Notes under the pieces: model-generated
The model's database searches: none
What the model was told of the DNA's origin: nothing
Seen by the model: only the letters and a program-made list of their open reading frames with translations
Shown here: positions 26,613-33,750 of the stretch, piece after piece
How the letters are laid out: every line of letters begins with the position of its first letter
How positions within the stretch are numbered: the stretch's first letter is position 1
Translations under genes and position numbers: made by a program
Assembly (NCBI GenBank): GCA_019637395.1
Contig: JAHBVR010000003.1
Location: 248,001-312,000, forward strand
Source of the DNA: Vulcanimicrobiota bacterium
Lineage (GTDB): Bacteria > Vulcanimicrobiota > Xenobia > Xenobiales > JADMJV01
Direction of reading: 5' to 3'
Length of the DNA stretch: 64,000 bases

Positions 26613-27383
26613 TCAGACCAGGAAGTCCATCAAGTTGGGCGCCTGCTGAGGGGCTCCGCGCAGCCAGTTCCAGAGTCGCCGGCGCCATTCCCATTCGGCC
26701 AGGTAGTCGGAACAAAAGCTCTTGACCGGACCCACGAACTCTCGGCATTGGGTCAGGAACAAGCGCCGGCTGCTCACCGGCTGGTGGTTCCAGCTCGGTC
26801 CCACCGGGATATCCGGGCGGGTGAGCATGAACTTGACCATGTGGCGATGGTGGGGGGAACGATTGAGGCTGCGCGCGTGCCACAGATCGGGGTGAAGCAA
26901 GGCCAGCGTGCCGGCTGCTCCGGTAAAGTAGACCTGGCCGCGGATGTTGGCGTAATTGCTGAGCTGATCCATGGGCGCCCGGCGAAAATGGCTGCCCGGC
27001 AAGAACACGGTCGGCCCCATATCCAGGCTGACCTGGTGAGGCAGAAAAAACAAGATGATGCTTTTGAGCATGTGATCGGGCGAGGCCGCGTCCACGTGCC
27101 ATCCCTGCGAGGGTGAGCCCGGGGCGCTGTTGTAAAAATGCCGGTGAGGGTGGGGGGTTACCTGCGGTCCCATGAGGCTGACCAGAAAACGTTTGACGTC
27201 GGGCTGTTCCAGAATCTCCGCGAGTTCCGGGACTTCCTGGAGCAGATGGTTGCCTGGATTGACCTCCAGCGCGGCCAGCGACCGGCAGATCTGTTCCAAC
27301 AGAGAGGCCGGGAAGAAAGGCCGAAAAGTCAGGTAGCCATGGTTGATAAAATGGAGAACCAGATCGTCTTCCAGTAGAATCAC
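26613..27383 (-). CDS. Phytanoyl-CoA dioxygenase-like (PhyH) Fe(II)/2-oxoglutarate oxygenase 1
   Basis: A 256-aa protein from ATG 27383, overlapping the upstream small gene (ATGA). The metal site is His96-x-Asp98 ('GWHVDAAS') and distal His169 ('HPDLWHARS'). PhyH-type features include 'HGYLTFRPFFPASLLEQI' at the N-terminus and 'PTVFLPGSHFRR'. PhyH enzymes hydroxylate small molecules and, in natural-product clusters, peptide side chains. Location next to a proteusin system suggests beta-hydroxylation of core residues, by analogy with the oxygenase of the polytheonamide pathway. Confidence 0.85.
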   Translation of the reverse strand: MILLEDDLVLHFINHGYLTFRPFFPASLLEQICRSLAALEVNPGNHLLQEVPELAEILEQPDVKRFLVSLMGPQVTPHPHRHFYNSAPGSPSQGWHVDAASPDHMLKSIILFFLPHQVSLDMGPTVFLPGSHFRRAPMDQLSNYANIRGQVYFTGAAGTLALLHPDLWHARSLNRSPHHRHMVKFMLTRPDIPVGPSWNHQPVSSRRLFLTQCREFVGPVKSFCSDYLAEWEWRRRLWNWLRGAPQQAPNLMDFLV

Positions 27384-27739
27384 AGCATTTGTTCCAGCAC
27401 GAACAGATAGCCCAGCAGCTCGATATCGCCGCCGGCCGGACCCTCGCGATGGAGGGGAAAGGAGATGACCCGCCAGCCGTCCCGCATGGCCGCCAGCACG
27501 GTTTCGTAGGGGACCTCGGGAGCCAACGGGTCGATCTGGCAGAGCCCTGAGCCGTCGGGGCGGTGCTGACTACCGGAGACCACCGGGGAACGAACGCTGG
27601 GCTGCAGGGCATAGAGGTAGAGCAAATGTTGTTGGCCGCCCGGAGGAAGCGCCTCCAGTCGATCCAGATCGGCCGTGGTCAGTTGACCGGCGGCCAGGCG
27701 TTCTCGAGCTTGGGCGAACAATTGCCGGCGAGTGGACAT
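27380..27739 (-). CDS. Small hypothetical protein
   Basis: Predicted 119 aa from ATG 27739; the frame is open further upstream but the extension overlaps the neighbouring gene. The N-terminus is helical ('RRQLFAQARERLAAGQLTT'). The C-terminal part contains 'YETVLAAMRDGWRVISFPL' and 'ELLGYLFVLEQML'. The stop overlaps the PhyH start (ATGA), so the two are coupled. No family was recognised. It could be an accessory or leader-binding subunit, but nothing in the sequence proves this. Confidence 0.7.
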   Translation of the reverse strand: MSTRRQLFAQARERLAAGQLTTADLDRLEALPPGGQQHLLYLYALQPSVRSPVVSGSQHRPDGSGLCQIDPLAPEVPYETVLAAMRDGWRVISFPLHREGPAGGDIELLGYLFVLEQML

Positions 27740-27752
27740 GGTGGCATGCGCT

Positions 27753-28601
27753 TCACGTGGCCGGAAGCGAATTCCTCTGCTGCAACTGGGCCGGCGAAAT
27801 CGGGTAGTAAAAGGGATGGCACAGGCGCTGGCCGGGCGGCTCTGCGGCCAGGCGCAGCACGTCCTTAAGAGTCCAGGGTTTACGGTTTGGTTCATAGTTC
27901 CGCCAGAATTGTGGGGAAAACCCGCCCTGGCGCAGGCGCGCCCCCAGGGCCGCGGCCAGACTGGGAAAGCGATATTCGTTGTGGCCGGGCACCGTCCAAC
28001 AAGCCTCAGCATAGCGGCGGCAGACTTCTCTGCCCAGCACGCCGAAAGGCGACACCTCACACCAGAGCGGACCGCCGTAATGCTCCCGCCAGTAGTCTAC
28101 GAACTGGAGAAACTCGGGTTCGCGCAACCAGGTCCAGACCACTTCGCCGGAAGGTTTAAGGGGGTCGAGCACGCGCTCGTCCATTTGCTGAAGAGGTCGA
28201 AGCCCGGGCAGTAGCACTTCATCCGGCTCCAGTTGAGGAACGAAGCGATCCAACGGGTCGAGCAGCAATAAATCCCAGGAATGGACCCAGAGGTAATCAA
28301 AGGCGAAGTGCCGGCCCTGCTCCTGAAACCAGCGGGAAATGACCAGATCATAGTTGCTCCAGAGCCACTCGGGAGCGCGGACAGGATGCTCGTAGAAACT
28401 GTCGAGCAATTCGCGCACGGGCGAAAAATCTTCCTCCTCTCCGGCTGAGCCGGTAAACAGCCCGTGAATCGGTAAGCCCGGGTTCAAATGGCGCAGACAC
28501 AGGATACGTTGTGCGCAGGTGTCGGGATTGCGGTAAAAGGTGAAAAGCAGGGCCGGTTGCCTGGTGGCTTGTTCTGGCGAATTACCCACTGGCCTGGCCA
28601 T
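27753..28601 (-). CDS. Hypothetical protein, possibly glycosyltransferase-like
   Basis: A 282-aa protein from ATG 28601, overlapping the DUF707 gene by 20 bp. After a polar N-terminus it reads 'ALLFTFYRNPDTCAQRILCL', then 'HGLFTGSAGEEEDF', 'YDLVISRWF' and 'FDYLWVHSWDLLLLDP'. That order of strand, acidic loop and 'D.LLLDP' recalls small GT-A fold proteins, but a canonical DxD motif is not clear. Its adjacency to a DUF707 gene supports a sugar-related role. Treat the function as unknown. Confidence 0.7.
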   Translation of the reverse strand: MARPVGNSPEQATRQPALLFTFYRNPDTCAQRILCLRHLNPGLPIHGLFTGSAGEEEDFSPVRELLDSFYEHPVRAPEWLWSNYDLVISRWFQEQGRHFAFDYLWVHSWDLLLLDPLDRFVPQLEPDEVLLPGLRPLQQMDERVLDPLKPSGEVVWTWLREPEFLQFVDYWREHYGGPLWCEVSPFGVLGREVCRRYAEACWTVPGHNEYRFPSLAAALGARLRQGGFSPQFWRNYEPNRKPWTLKDVLRLAAEPPGQRLCHPFYYPISPAQLQQRNSLPAT

Positions 28602-29376
28602 GGCGGTGGGGCACGAAGGTGTGGCTCATCTGGCTGTAGGCAAAGCGCGTGGCGGCGGTATAGATCTCTCGTTCGCCAGCGCCCTGCTCGGCCCAGCGGC
28701 GGCCACTCTGATTGAGCAAAAAGCCTGTTTCCAACGGACGCAAGGGAGTTACCCCCAGTCGGCGGCAAAGTTCGTCACCCTCATCCGCGTGCTGGCCGCG
28801 GTCGCCCAGGGTGCATGGGCGCAGGGGGTGATAGCCGCACACTTCGTCGATCACGGCCACTCGTTGGGGTGGCGCCTGCAGCAATTGGGGAAGCGCCCAG
28901 TCCAGGCCGTAGCCGCTCCGCGCCCGGGCAAAGGCGGGGCGCAACGCGGCGCAGTCCCGGCCACGCAACACGGTAAAATTGTTCTCCACAAAAGCGTTGT
29001 AGCGCAACAGCAAATAGGGCCGCTGCAAAGTAAACGCCCAGGAGTAGGCACTGTCGCCGCGCAACGAGGGCTGGGCCAACCAGAGGGCCTGTTCTTGAAA
29101 GACCTCAAACATTCGCCCCAGGGCCGCCCCGTTGATCTCCAAATCGTCGTCCAACACGGCGATAGCCGCATAGCCGGCGGCCTCGGGCCAGACCTCCAGC
29201 AAAAAGTCGAAATTGGGCCATTTGGTGCCGGGCCGCCGCCATAACCGGTAATCGGGTGATTCCGGACAGGCACCGGCATAATCGACCAGGGCCAGATCAA
29301 AGTTGTCGGCGCCCTGGAGCCAGCCGGCATGGCGCGAGCTTTCGCCCACACTGGAAAAGACCAGAAAAGGCTTCAT
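28582..29376 (-). CDS. DUF707-like (putative glycosyltransferase-fold) protein
   Basis: A 264-aa protein from ATG 29376. It follows the DUF707 pattern: 'NFDLALVDYAG', 'GTKWPNFDFLLEVWPE', 'IAVLDDDLEINGAALGRMFE', 'LWLAQPSLRGDSAYSW', 'LLRYNAFVENNFTVL' and 'GYGLDWALPQLL' then 'VAVIDEVCGYHPLRP'. The 'LDDDLEI' motif is the likely metal and nucleotide site of a GT-A fold. DUF707 proteins are mostly uncharacterised. It starts a five-gene minus-strand run and lies back to back with the second PhyH gene. Confidence 0.8.
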   Translation of the reverse strand: MKPFLVFSSVGESSRHAGWLQGADNFDLALVDYAGACPESPDYRLWRRPGTKWPNFDFLLEVWPEAAGYAAIAVLDDDLEINGAALGRMFEVFQEQALWLAQPSLRGDSAYSWAFTLQRPYLLLRYNAFVENNFTVLRGRDCAALRPAFARARSGYGLDWALPQLLQAPPQRVAVIDEVCGYHPLRPCTLGDRGQHADEGDELCRRLGVTPLRPLETGFLLNQSGRRWAEQGAGEREIYTAATRFAYSQMSHTFVPHRHGQASG

Positions 29377-29428
29377 AGGCGGCCCCTTCTACAGAGGCGA
29401 GCAACTCCTGGTCGGCGAAACGGCCGCC

Positions 29429-30196
29429 ATGCAAGTGGAAACGCAAGCGCAACAATTCTGGGATGATGGCTTTGTGAAAGTGCCGGGCCTGCTGAATCCC
29501 GACGAAGTGAGCCGGCTCAACGCCAGGCTTGACGCTATTTTGGCCGGCACCATCGATTTTCCCCAAGAATTCATTCACATCGAACCGGAGCAGGCCCTGA
29601 GCCCACTGCAGCATATCGACCGCGCCCTGGTAGTGCGCAAGGTCAGCAACCTGTGCACGCGCGACGCGGTTTATCGTGAACTGTTACAGCACCCCAGAGT
29701 GGTGGAGACGATCACGGGCCTGTTGGGACCCGACGTCAAGCTGCTCAATGATCAGATGCTGTGCAAGCCGGCTCGCTACGGCTCCGCCAAGCCTTACCAT
29801 CAGGATTCACCCTACTGGCCGATCCAACCGATGGAACTGGTCACTATGTGGATCGCCCTGGATGAGGCCACCCCGGAAAACGGCTGCCTGCGCTATCTGC
29901 GCGGGTCGCACAAAAACGGCCCGCTGGCCCACGACGAAAAACTCGGCCATCATCGGCTGCCGGAAGGCTGGCGCGATTTGCCCGGCCGGCCTGAAGAGGT
30001 GATGGTCCCGTTGGCGGCGGGCAGCGCCGTCTGCCATCACAGCCTGGTGCTCCACGAAACCTCTCCGAACACCAGTTGGAATCGCCGCCGCGGCCTGTCG
30101 GTCGTCTTCATGCGTTCCAGCTCGCGCTGGACCGCCGATTCTCCCCAACCCAAGTTTTATTGCGTCAGTGGGCAATCGTTCGAAGGTTGCGTCTGA
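29429..30196 (+). CDS. Phytanoyl-CoA dioxygenase-like (PhyH) Fe(II)/2-oxoglutarate oxygenase 2
   Basis: Predicted 255 aa from ATG 29429; an upstream CTG is possible and no strong ribosome-binding site is visible. The PhyH fold is clear: 'WDDGFVKVPGLLNPDEVSRL', metal ligands His124-x-Asp126 ('PYHQDSPYWPI'), 'WIALDEATPENGCLRYLRGS', distal His204 ('CHHSLVLHETSPN') and Arg220 for 2-oxoglutarate. It is more canonical than the other PhyH gene. It is followed directly by a P450 gene, with the stop region overlapping, so the two oxygenases are probably co-expressed. Confidence 0.9.
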   Translation: MQVETQAQQFWDDGFVKVPGLLNPDEVSRLNARLDAILAGTIDFPQEFIHIEPEQALSPLQHIDRALVVRKVSNLCTRDAVYRELLQHPRVVETITGLLGPDVKLLNDQMLCKPARYGSAKPYHQDSPYWPIQPMELVTMWIALDEATPENGCLRYLRGSHKNGPLAHDEKLGHHRLPEGWRDLPGRPEEVMVPLAAGSAVCHHSLVLHETSPNTSWNRRRGLSVVFMRSSSRWTADSPQPKFYCVSGQSFEGCV

Positions 30197-31320
30197 ATCC
30201 CGATCTGACCCAGCAATTTAACCTGAATCCCATCGATGCTTTGCGCAAGGTAGCCGCTCAGCAGGGTGGGCTGGCCGGTTTCCGGGTGGGGGGAAAACAA
30301 GCTTACCTGGTATCCAGCCCCGAGCTGATCCATCAGGTTCTCTACGAACTCAAACTGCCCAAGCGGCAGGGACGCCCGGGTGCGACCGAGCTGTTGGGTC
30401 AGGGTGTGATGACCAGCGAGGGAGAGCTGAATCGCCTGCAACGCGCTCGCCTGCGGCCTCTTTTTGGGCGCCTGTGCCAGGCCGGCTGGCGGCCGGCCAT
30501 CGAGGAAGAAGCGCAGCGCCTGGCCGATTCCTGGCAGGACGGCCAGCATCTCAACAGCTTGGGCGAATTCGGCAAGCTCAGCCTGGCGGTGGCCTGCCGT
30601 TGCCTGCTGGGCCGCCGACTCAAACAGGAACCAATTCTCTTGCAAGCCCTGGAAGACTGCCTGGAGTTGCGCGCCTCCCCCGCCGAGATTCGCCGGCGCC
30701 TGGATCCGATCTGCCGGGAGCTCCTGCAGTCCGCTCGGGGACCGCTGGTCGAGATTTTGCTGGATGCCCCGATCAGCGATTCACTCCGGCACGACGAAGT
30801 GATCACCATGCTGCTGGGAGCGCACGAGACCACCGCCGCCGCGCTGGCCTGGAGCATGCGCTTGTTGGCCCTGCATCCCCAACACCAGCCGGGGCGGGAG
30901 GTGGTGGCCGAGGCCATGCGTCTCTATCCTCCGGGCTGGATGATCGCGCGCCAACTGGACCAATCGCTGGAGCTGGCCGGCCGGCCCCTGGAAGCGCCTG
31001 CCACGGTGCTGATGAGCCCGATGGTCACTCACTACCTTCCGCATCTTTGGCCCCGGCCCGAGGAGTTTCACCCCGAACGTTTCCGGACACCCCCGGACCG
31101 CTGCAGCTATTTCCCTTTCGGGGGCGGAGAGCGCATCTGTCTGGGAGAGCGACTGGCCTGGGTGGAGAGCGAAGTGGCTCTGCCGCTGATCGCTGGTCAA
31201 TGGAGCCTGCAACCCCTCGCTGCCGGGCCGGTGACACTGCGTGCCGGTGCTTCCCTGCGCCCGGCCTGCGGCTTGCCGGCCAGGGTGGCTCGGGCTTACC
31301 TGCCGGCCAAGACCACCTGA
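30187..31320 (+). CDS. Cytochrome P450
   Basis: Predicted 377 aa from TTG 30187. A CTG at 30193 that overlaps the upstream stop (CTGA), with GAAGG six bases before it, is an attractive alternative. P450 hallmarks are the I-helix 'MLLGAHETTAAALAW', the ExxR motif in 'EAMRLYPPG', 'FHPERF' and the heme-binding loop 'FPFGGGERICLGE', with the cysteine near residue 318. The protein is soluble and slightly short for a bacterial P450. It probably oxidises the peptide or a small molecule of the same pathway; redox partners are not in the window. Confidence 0.9.
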   Translation: MRLNPDLTQQFNLNPIDALRKVAAQQGGLAGFRVGGKQAYLVSSPELIHQVLYELKLPKRQGRPGATELLGQGVMTSEGELNRLQRARLRPLFGRLCQAGWRPAIEEEAQRLADSWQDGQHLNSLGEFGKLSLAVACRCLLGRRLKQEPILLQALEDCLELRASPAEIRRRLDPICRELLQSARGPLVEILLDAPISDSLRHDEVITMLLGAHETTAAALAWSMRLLALHPQHQPGREVVAEAMRLYPPGWMIARQLDQSLELAGRPLEAPATVLMSPMVTHYLPHLWPRPEEFHPERFRTPPDRCSYFPFGGGERICLGERLAWVESEVALPLIAGQWSLQPLAAGPVTLRAGASLRPACGLPARVARAYLPAKTT

Positions 31321-32540
31321 TCGCCGTCTTGCAAATCGCCCGCCACCAGCGCGTGCGTTTCGTTGAGGCTGAGCACATCCACCGGCACGGGCACTTCCTG
31401 CCGGTTGCGGTAGAGCCGCAGGCGATTGCGGTGCGACTGATCCTCGCCCAGGGCATCGCGAGGCACCAGCCAGCCTTTCTGCTCGGGCATCTGGATGCGC
31501 ACCTGAACATCCAGGCCATCCACCAGACGCGGGGGCGGAGTGCCGATGAAACGAAAGCGCGCGTGCACAGTGTTGCCCGTACCTCCCTCCACCGCCGCCA
31601 CCACGTCCACGAAGCGAATGGGCGCGCCCTTTTCCCCCACCAGCGGACTGTGCACGGTGGCCGGGCTCTTTTCGTCCAGGCGGCTGATTTGAGCCGGGTC
31701 CAGGGTGGCCATGACTTCTTTGTCCGAGACGTCGATAATCTGACCTAAAGATTCGGTGCTGACCGATTGCCCGGGCACAACCTTCAGGCTGGTGACCAGG
31801 CCGGCGATGGGGGCGCGCACGACGGTTTCGGTTTCCTCGCGCCGGGCGTCGCTCAGATTGACTTCCGCCTCGCGCACGGCTCCTTCAGCCTCGGCCACCT
31901 GTTGGGCCTGGGAGTGCAGATCCTGTTGGGCGTCGCGCGTGCTCTGGCTATCGATGCGGGAATTGGCCTCTTTGCTGATGGCCTGGCGCCACTCGTACTG
32001 CTTGATCTTCCATTGCAACTCGGCCTGTTCGACCTGGTTGGCGGCGATGGACTTCTCCTTGAGCAGTTGGGCTTTACGCTGCCAATCCGCATAAGCGGCG
32101 TCCACCTCGGTCTTGGCCTCGCGCACGGCGATGCCGGCCTGAATCAGGCCCTGTTTGGACTGGCTGAGCTTGTGCCCGTGCTGCAGATGGGACGAGCGCA
32201 ACTGGCTGCGGCTCTGAGCCAGGCGGGCACGCGCCTGCTCCAGCCGGGCCACCTGCAGGTCCACCTGGGCCTCGCGCTTTTTGACCGCCAGGTAGAGCAA
32301 AGGCTGGCCCGAGCGCACCCGATCGCCTTCCGCCGCCTCTACGCGCGTTACCAGCCCGCCTTCGGGAGCGGTGATAGCGGCCCGCCGCCGAACCTGCACT
32401 TTGCCGGAACAAATGACCAGATTCCCCATGCTGCCGCGCCGAACGGCGGCCGTCTTCACTTCGACCGCGTTGGTCTGAGGAACGCTCTGACAGCCGCCAA
32501 CCAGGAATGAAGCGGTGAGCAACAGCCAGGTCTTCCACAT
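31296..32540 (-). CDS. HlyD/RND-type periplasmic adaptor lipoprotein
   Basis: Predicted 414 aa from ATG 32540; the frame stays open upstream without coding character. A lipoprotein signal ends at Cys17 ('SFLVGGC'). Then come the barrel and lipoyl-like half 'GLVTRVEAAEGDRVRSGQPL', a long coiled-coil hairpin (about 85-230, rich in Gln, Glu, Arg and Lys), the second lipoyl half 'APIAGLVTSLKVVPGQSV', and a C-terminal beta-barrel. It would link an inner-membrane pump to an outer-membrane channel, but no pump or channel gene is adjacent. It overlaps the convergent P450 gene by 25 bp, so it might serve the same cluster. Confidence 0.85.
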   Translation of the reverse strand: MWKTWLLLTASFLVGGCQSVPQTNAVEVKTAAVRRGSMGNLVICSGKVQVRRRAAITAPEGGLVTRVEAAEGDRVRSGQPLLYLAVKKREAQVDLQVARLEQARARLAQSRSQLRSSHLQHGHKLSQSKQGLIQAGIAVREAKTEVDAAYADWQRKAQLLKEKSIAANQVEQAELQWKIKQYEWRQAISKEANSRIDSQSTRDAQQDLHSQAQQVAEAEGAVREAEVNLSDARREETETVVRAPIAGLVTSLKVVPGQSVSTESLGQIIDVSDKEVMATLDPAQISRLDEKSPATVHSPLVGEKGAPIRFVDVVAAVEGGTGNTVHARFRFIGTPPPRLVDGLDVQVRIQMPEQKGWLVPRDALGEDQSHRNRLRLYRNRQEVPVPVDVLSLNETHALVAGDLQDGDQVVLAGR

Positions 32541-32684
32541 GGCCGGCTTTTTTGACCCCCGCAGATTCGATCCCTGGTCGGACTGGCGTACTACCTCAAC
32601 CGGTATAGCAGGCCCGTGTCGAGTCAGGACGGAAAGACCAGAATAGTTCATCCCTTGGCGTTCCACGCCCGTTAGGAGAAGACC

Positions 32685-33641
32685 ATCAAACGCATCCGGC
32701 TTTGCCTGATCTGCCTGCTGGCGACGTTTACCCTGGGTTGCGGCAGTGACTCGGACACCTTCATCGCCGATCCCACCAACCAGCTCCCCGCGCACATCAA
32801 CTGGAATACCTATAACCTCTACCGCTTTGACCCGCCCAGCCAGAATTGGGTCAAAATCGTCAGCCTGGGCGTGCAAAACGAAGCCATTCCCGCTCTGGGA
32901 GACCACCCCGCCATCGTAGTGCACGGGCTGGGCGGCAATATTCGCGGGGGAACCCTGACCCCGCTGGCCCAGGATATGCTCCAACAGGGAGACGCCACCG
33001 TCGTTTTCGGCTTCGAGTACGATACTCAGGACGCCATCACTCGCAATTCCACCTATTTTACCCAGGCTTTGCAGTTGCTCAATCCCGAAGCCACCCACCC
33101 CACCTGGTCGATGCTGGGGCACTCGATGGGGGGACTGGTGATTCGCGCTTCGGTCCAGGGAAACACCCTGCCGATTGCCGACACCGGTAATAAAGTGGTC
33201 ACCCTGGCCACTCCTCACTTCGGCTCGCCGGTGGCCAACGCCGTGCAAGGGGCCGATGTCCTGACCCGCAGTGTGATTACCGGGTTGCTCAATCAAGGCG
33301 GCTTCACCAACGCCGACGGCAATCCCAGCGAAGTCAGCGTGAGCGCCAACGGAATTACCGACCTGCGCACCGATTCCGCCTTTCTCGGCACCCTGAACGC
33401 GGCCGGCAACATCGACAATCACCCTCAGGTGGTCTACCAGACCATCGCTGGCACCGAACGTGGGCAGTTCGCCACCGCCAACAATCTGCTGGGCGTAACC
33501 ACCGATGACGGTTTCGTGACGGTGGCCAGCGCCAATCCTTCCCAGTTGCTTCCCACCAGCACGGCCACGGTAGCCGCCGACCATACCCATATTCAGTCGG
33601 ACAATCGGACCTTTACCTTCATCCGCGACTTCCTGCCCTAG
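32685..33641 (+). CDS. Alpha/beta-hydrolase (lipase-like) lipoprotein, apparent ATC start
   Basis: Translation from 32685 gives a lipoprotein signal (after a basic start, 'LCLICLLATFTLGC', Cys19) and a mature hydrolase of about 300 aa. AGGAG lies six bases before an ATC codon where ATG would be expected, and there is no ATG, GTG or TTG between the in-frame stop at 32673 and the lipobox. A GTG at 32871 would remove the signal and about 62 residues. Domain motifs are 'IVVHGLGG', nucleophile Ser147 in 'MLGHSMGGL', an Asp in 'VTTDDGF' and His in 'ADHTHIQ'. It probably acts on lipids or esters at the envelope. Confidence 0.8.
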   Translation: MKRIRLCLICLLATFTLGCGSDSDTFIADPTNQLPAHINWNTYNLYRFDPPSQNWVKIVSLGVQNEAIPALGDHPAIVVHGLGGNIRGGTLTPLAQDMLQQGDATVVFGFEYDTQDAITRNSTYFTQALQLLNPEATHPTWSMLGHSMGGLVIRASVQGNTLPIADTGNKVVTLATPHFGSPVANAVQGADVLTRSVITGLLNQGGFTNADGNPSEVSVSANGITDLRTDSAFLGTLNAAGNIDNHPQVVYQTIAGTERGQFATANNLLGVTTDDGFVTVASANPSQLLPTSTATVAADHTHIQSDNRTFTFIRDFLP

Positions 33642-33750
33642 TGTGAAACGACTGTTCGCAGCCGACGCAGGAGGCTCGAACGGACGTTATGCACCCTAGT
33701 GACCCCCGGCCACTTAGAAGGAGAGACCGGCTCGAGGCGAAGGCGGCGGA

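Noticed and set aside
32541-33590. Upstream extension of the adaptor lipoprotein frame
   Set aside because: The open extension lies antisense to the lipase gene and lacks coding character; the lipobox fixes the start at 32540.
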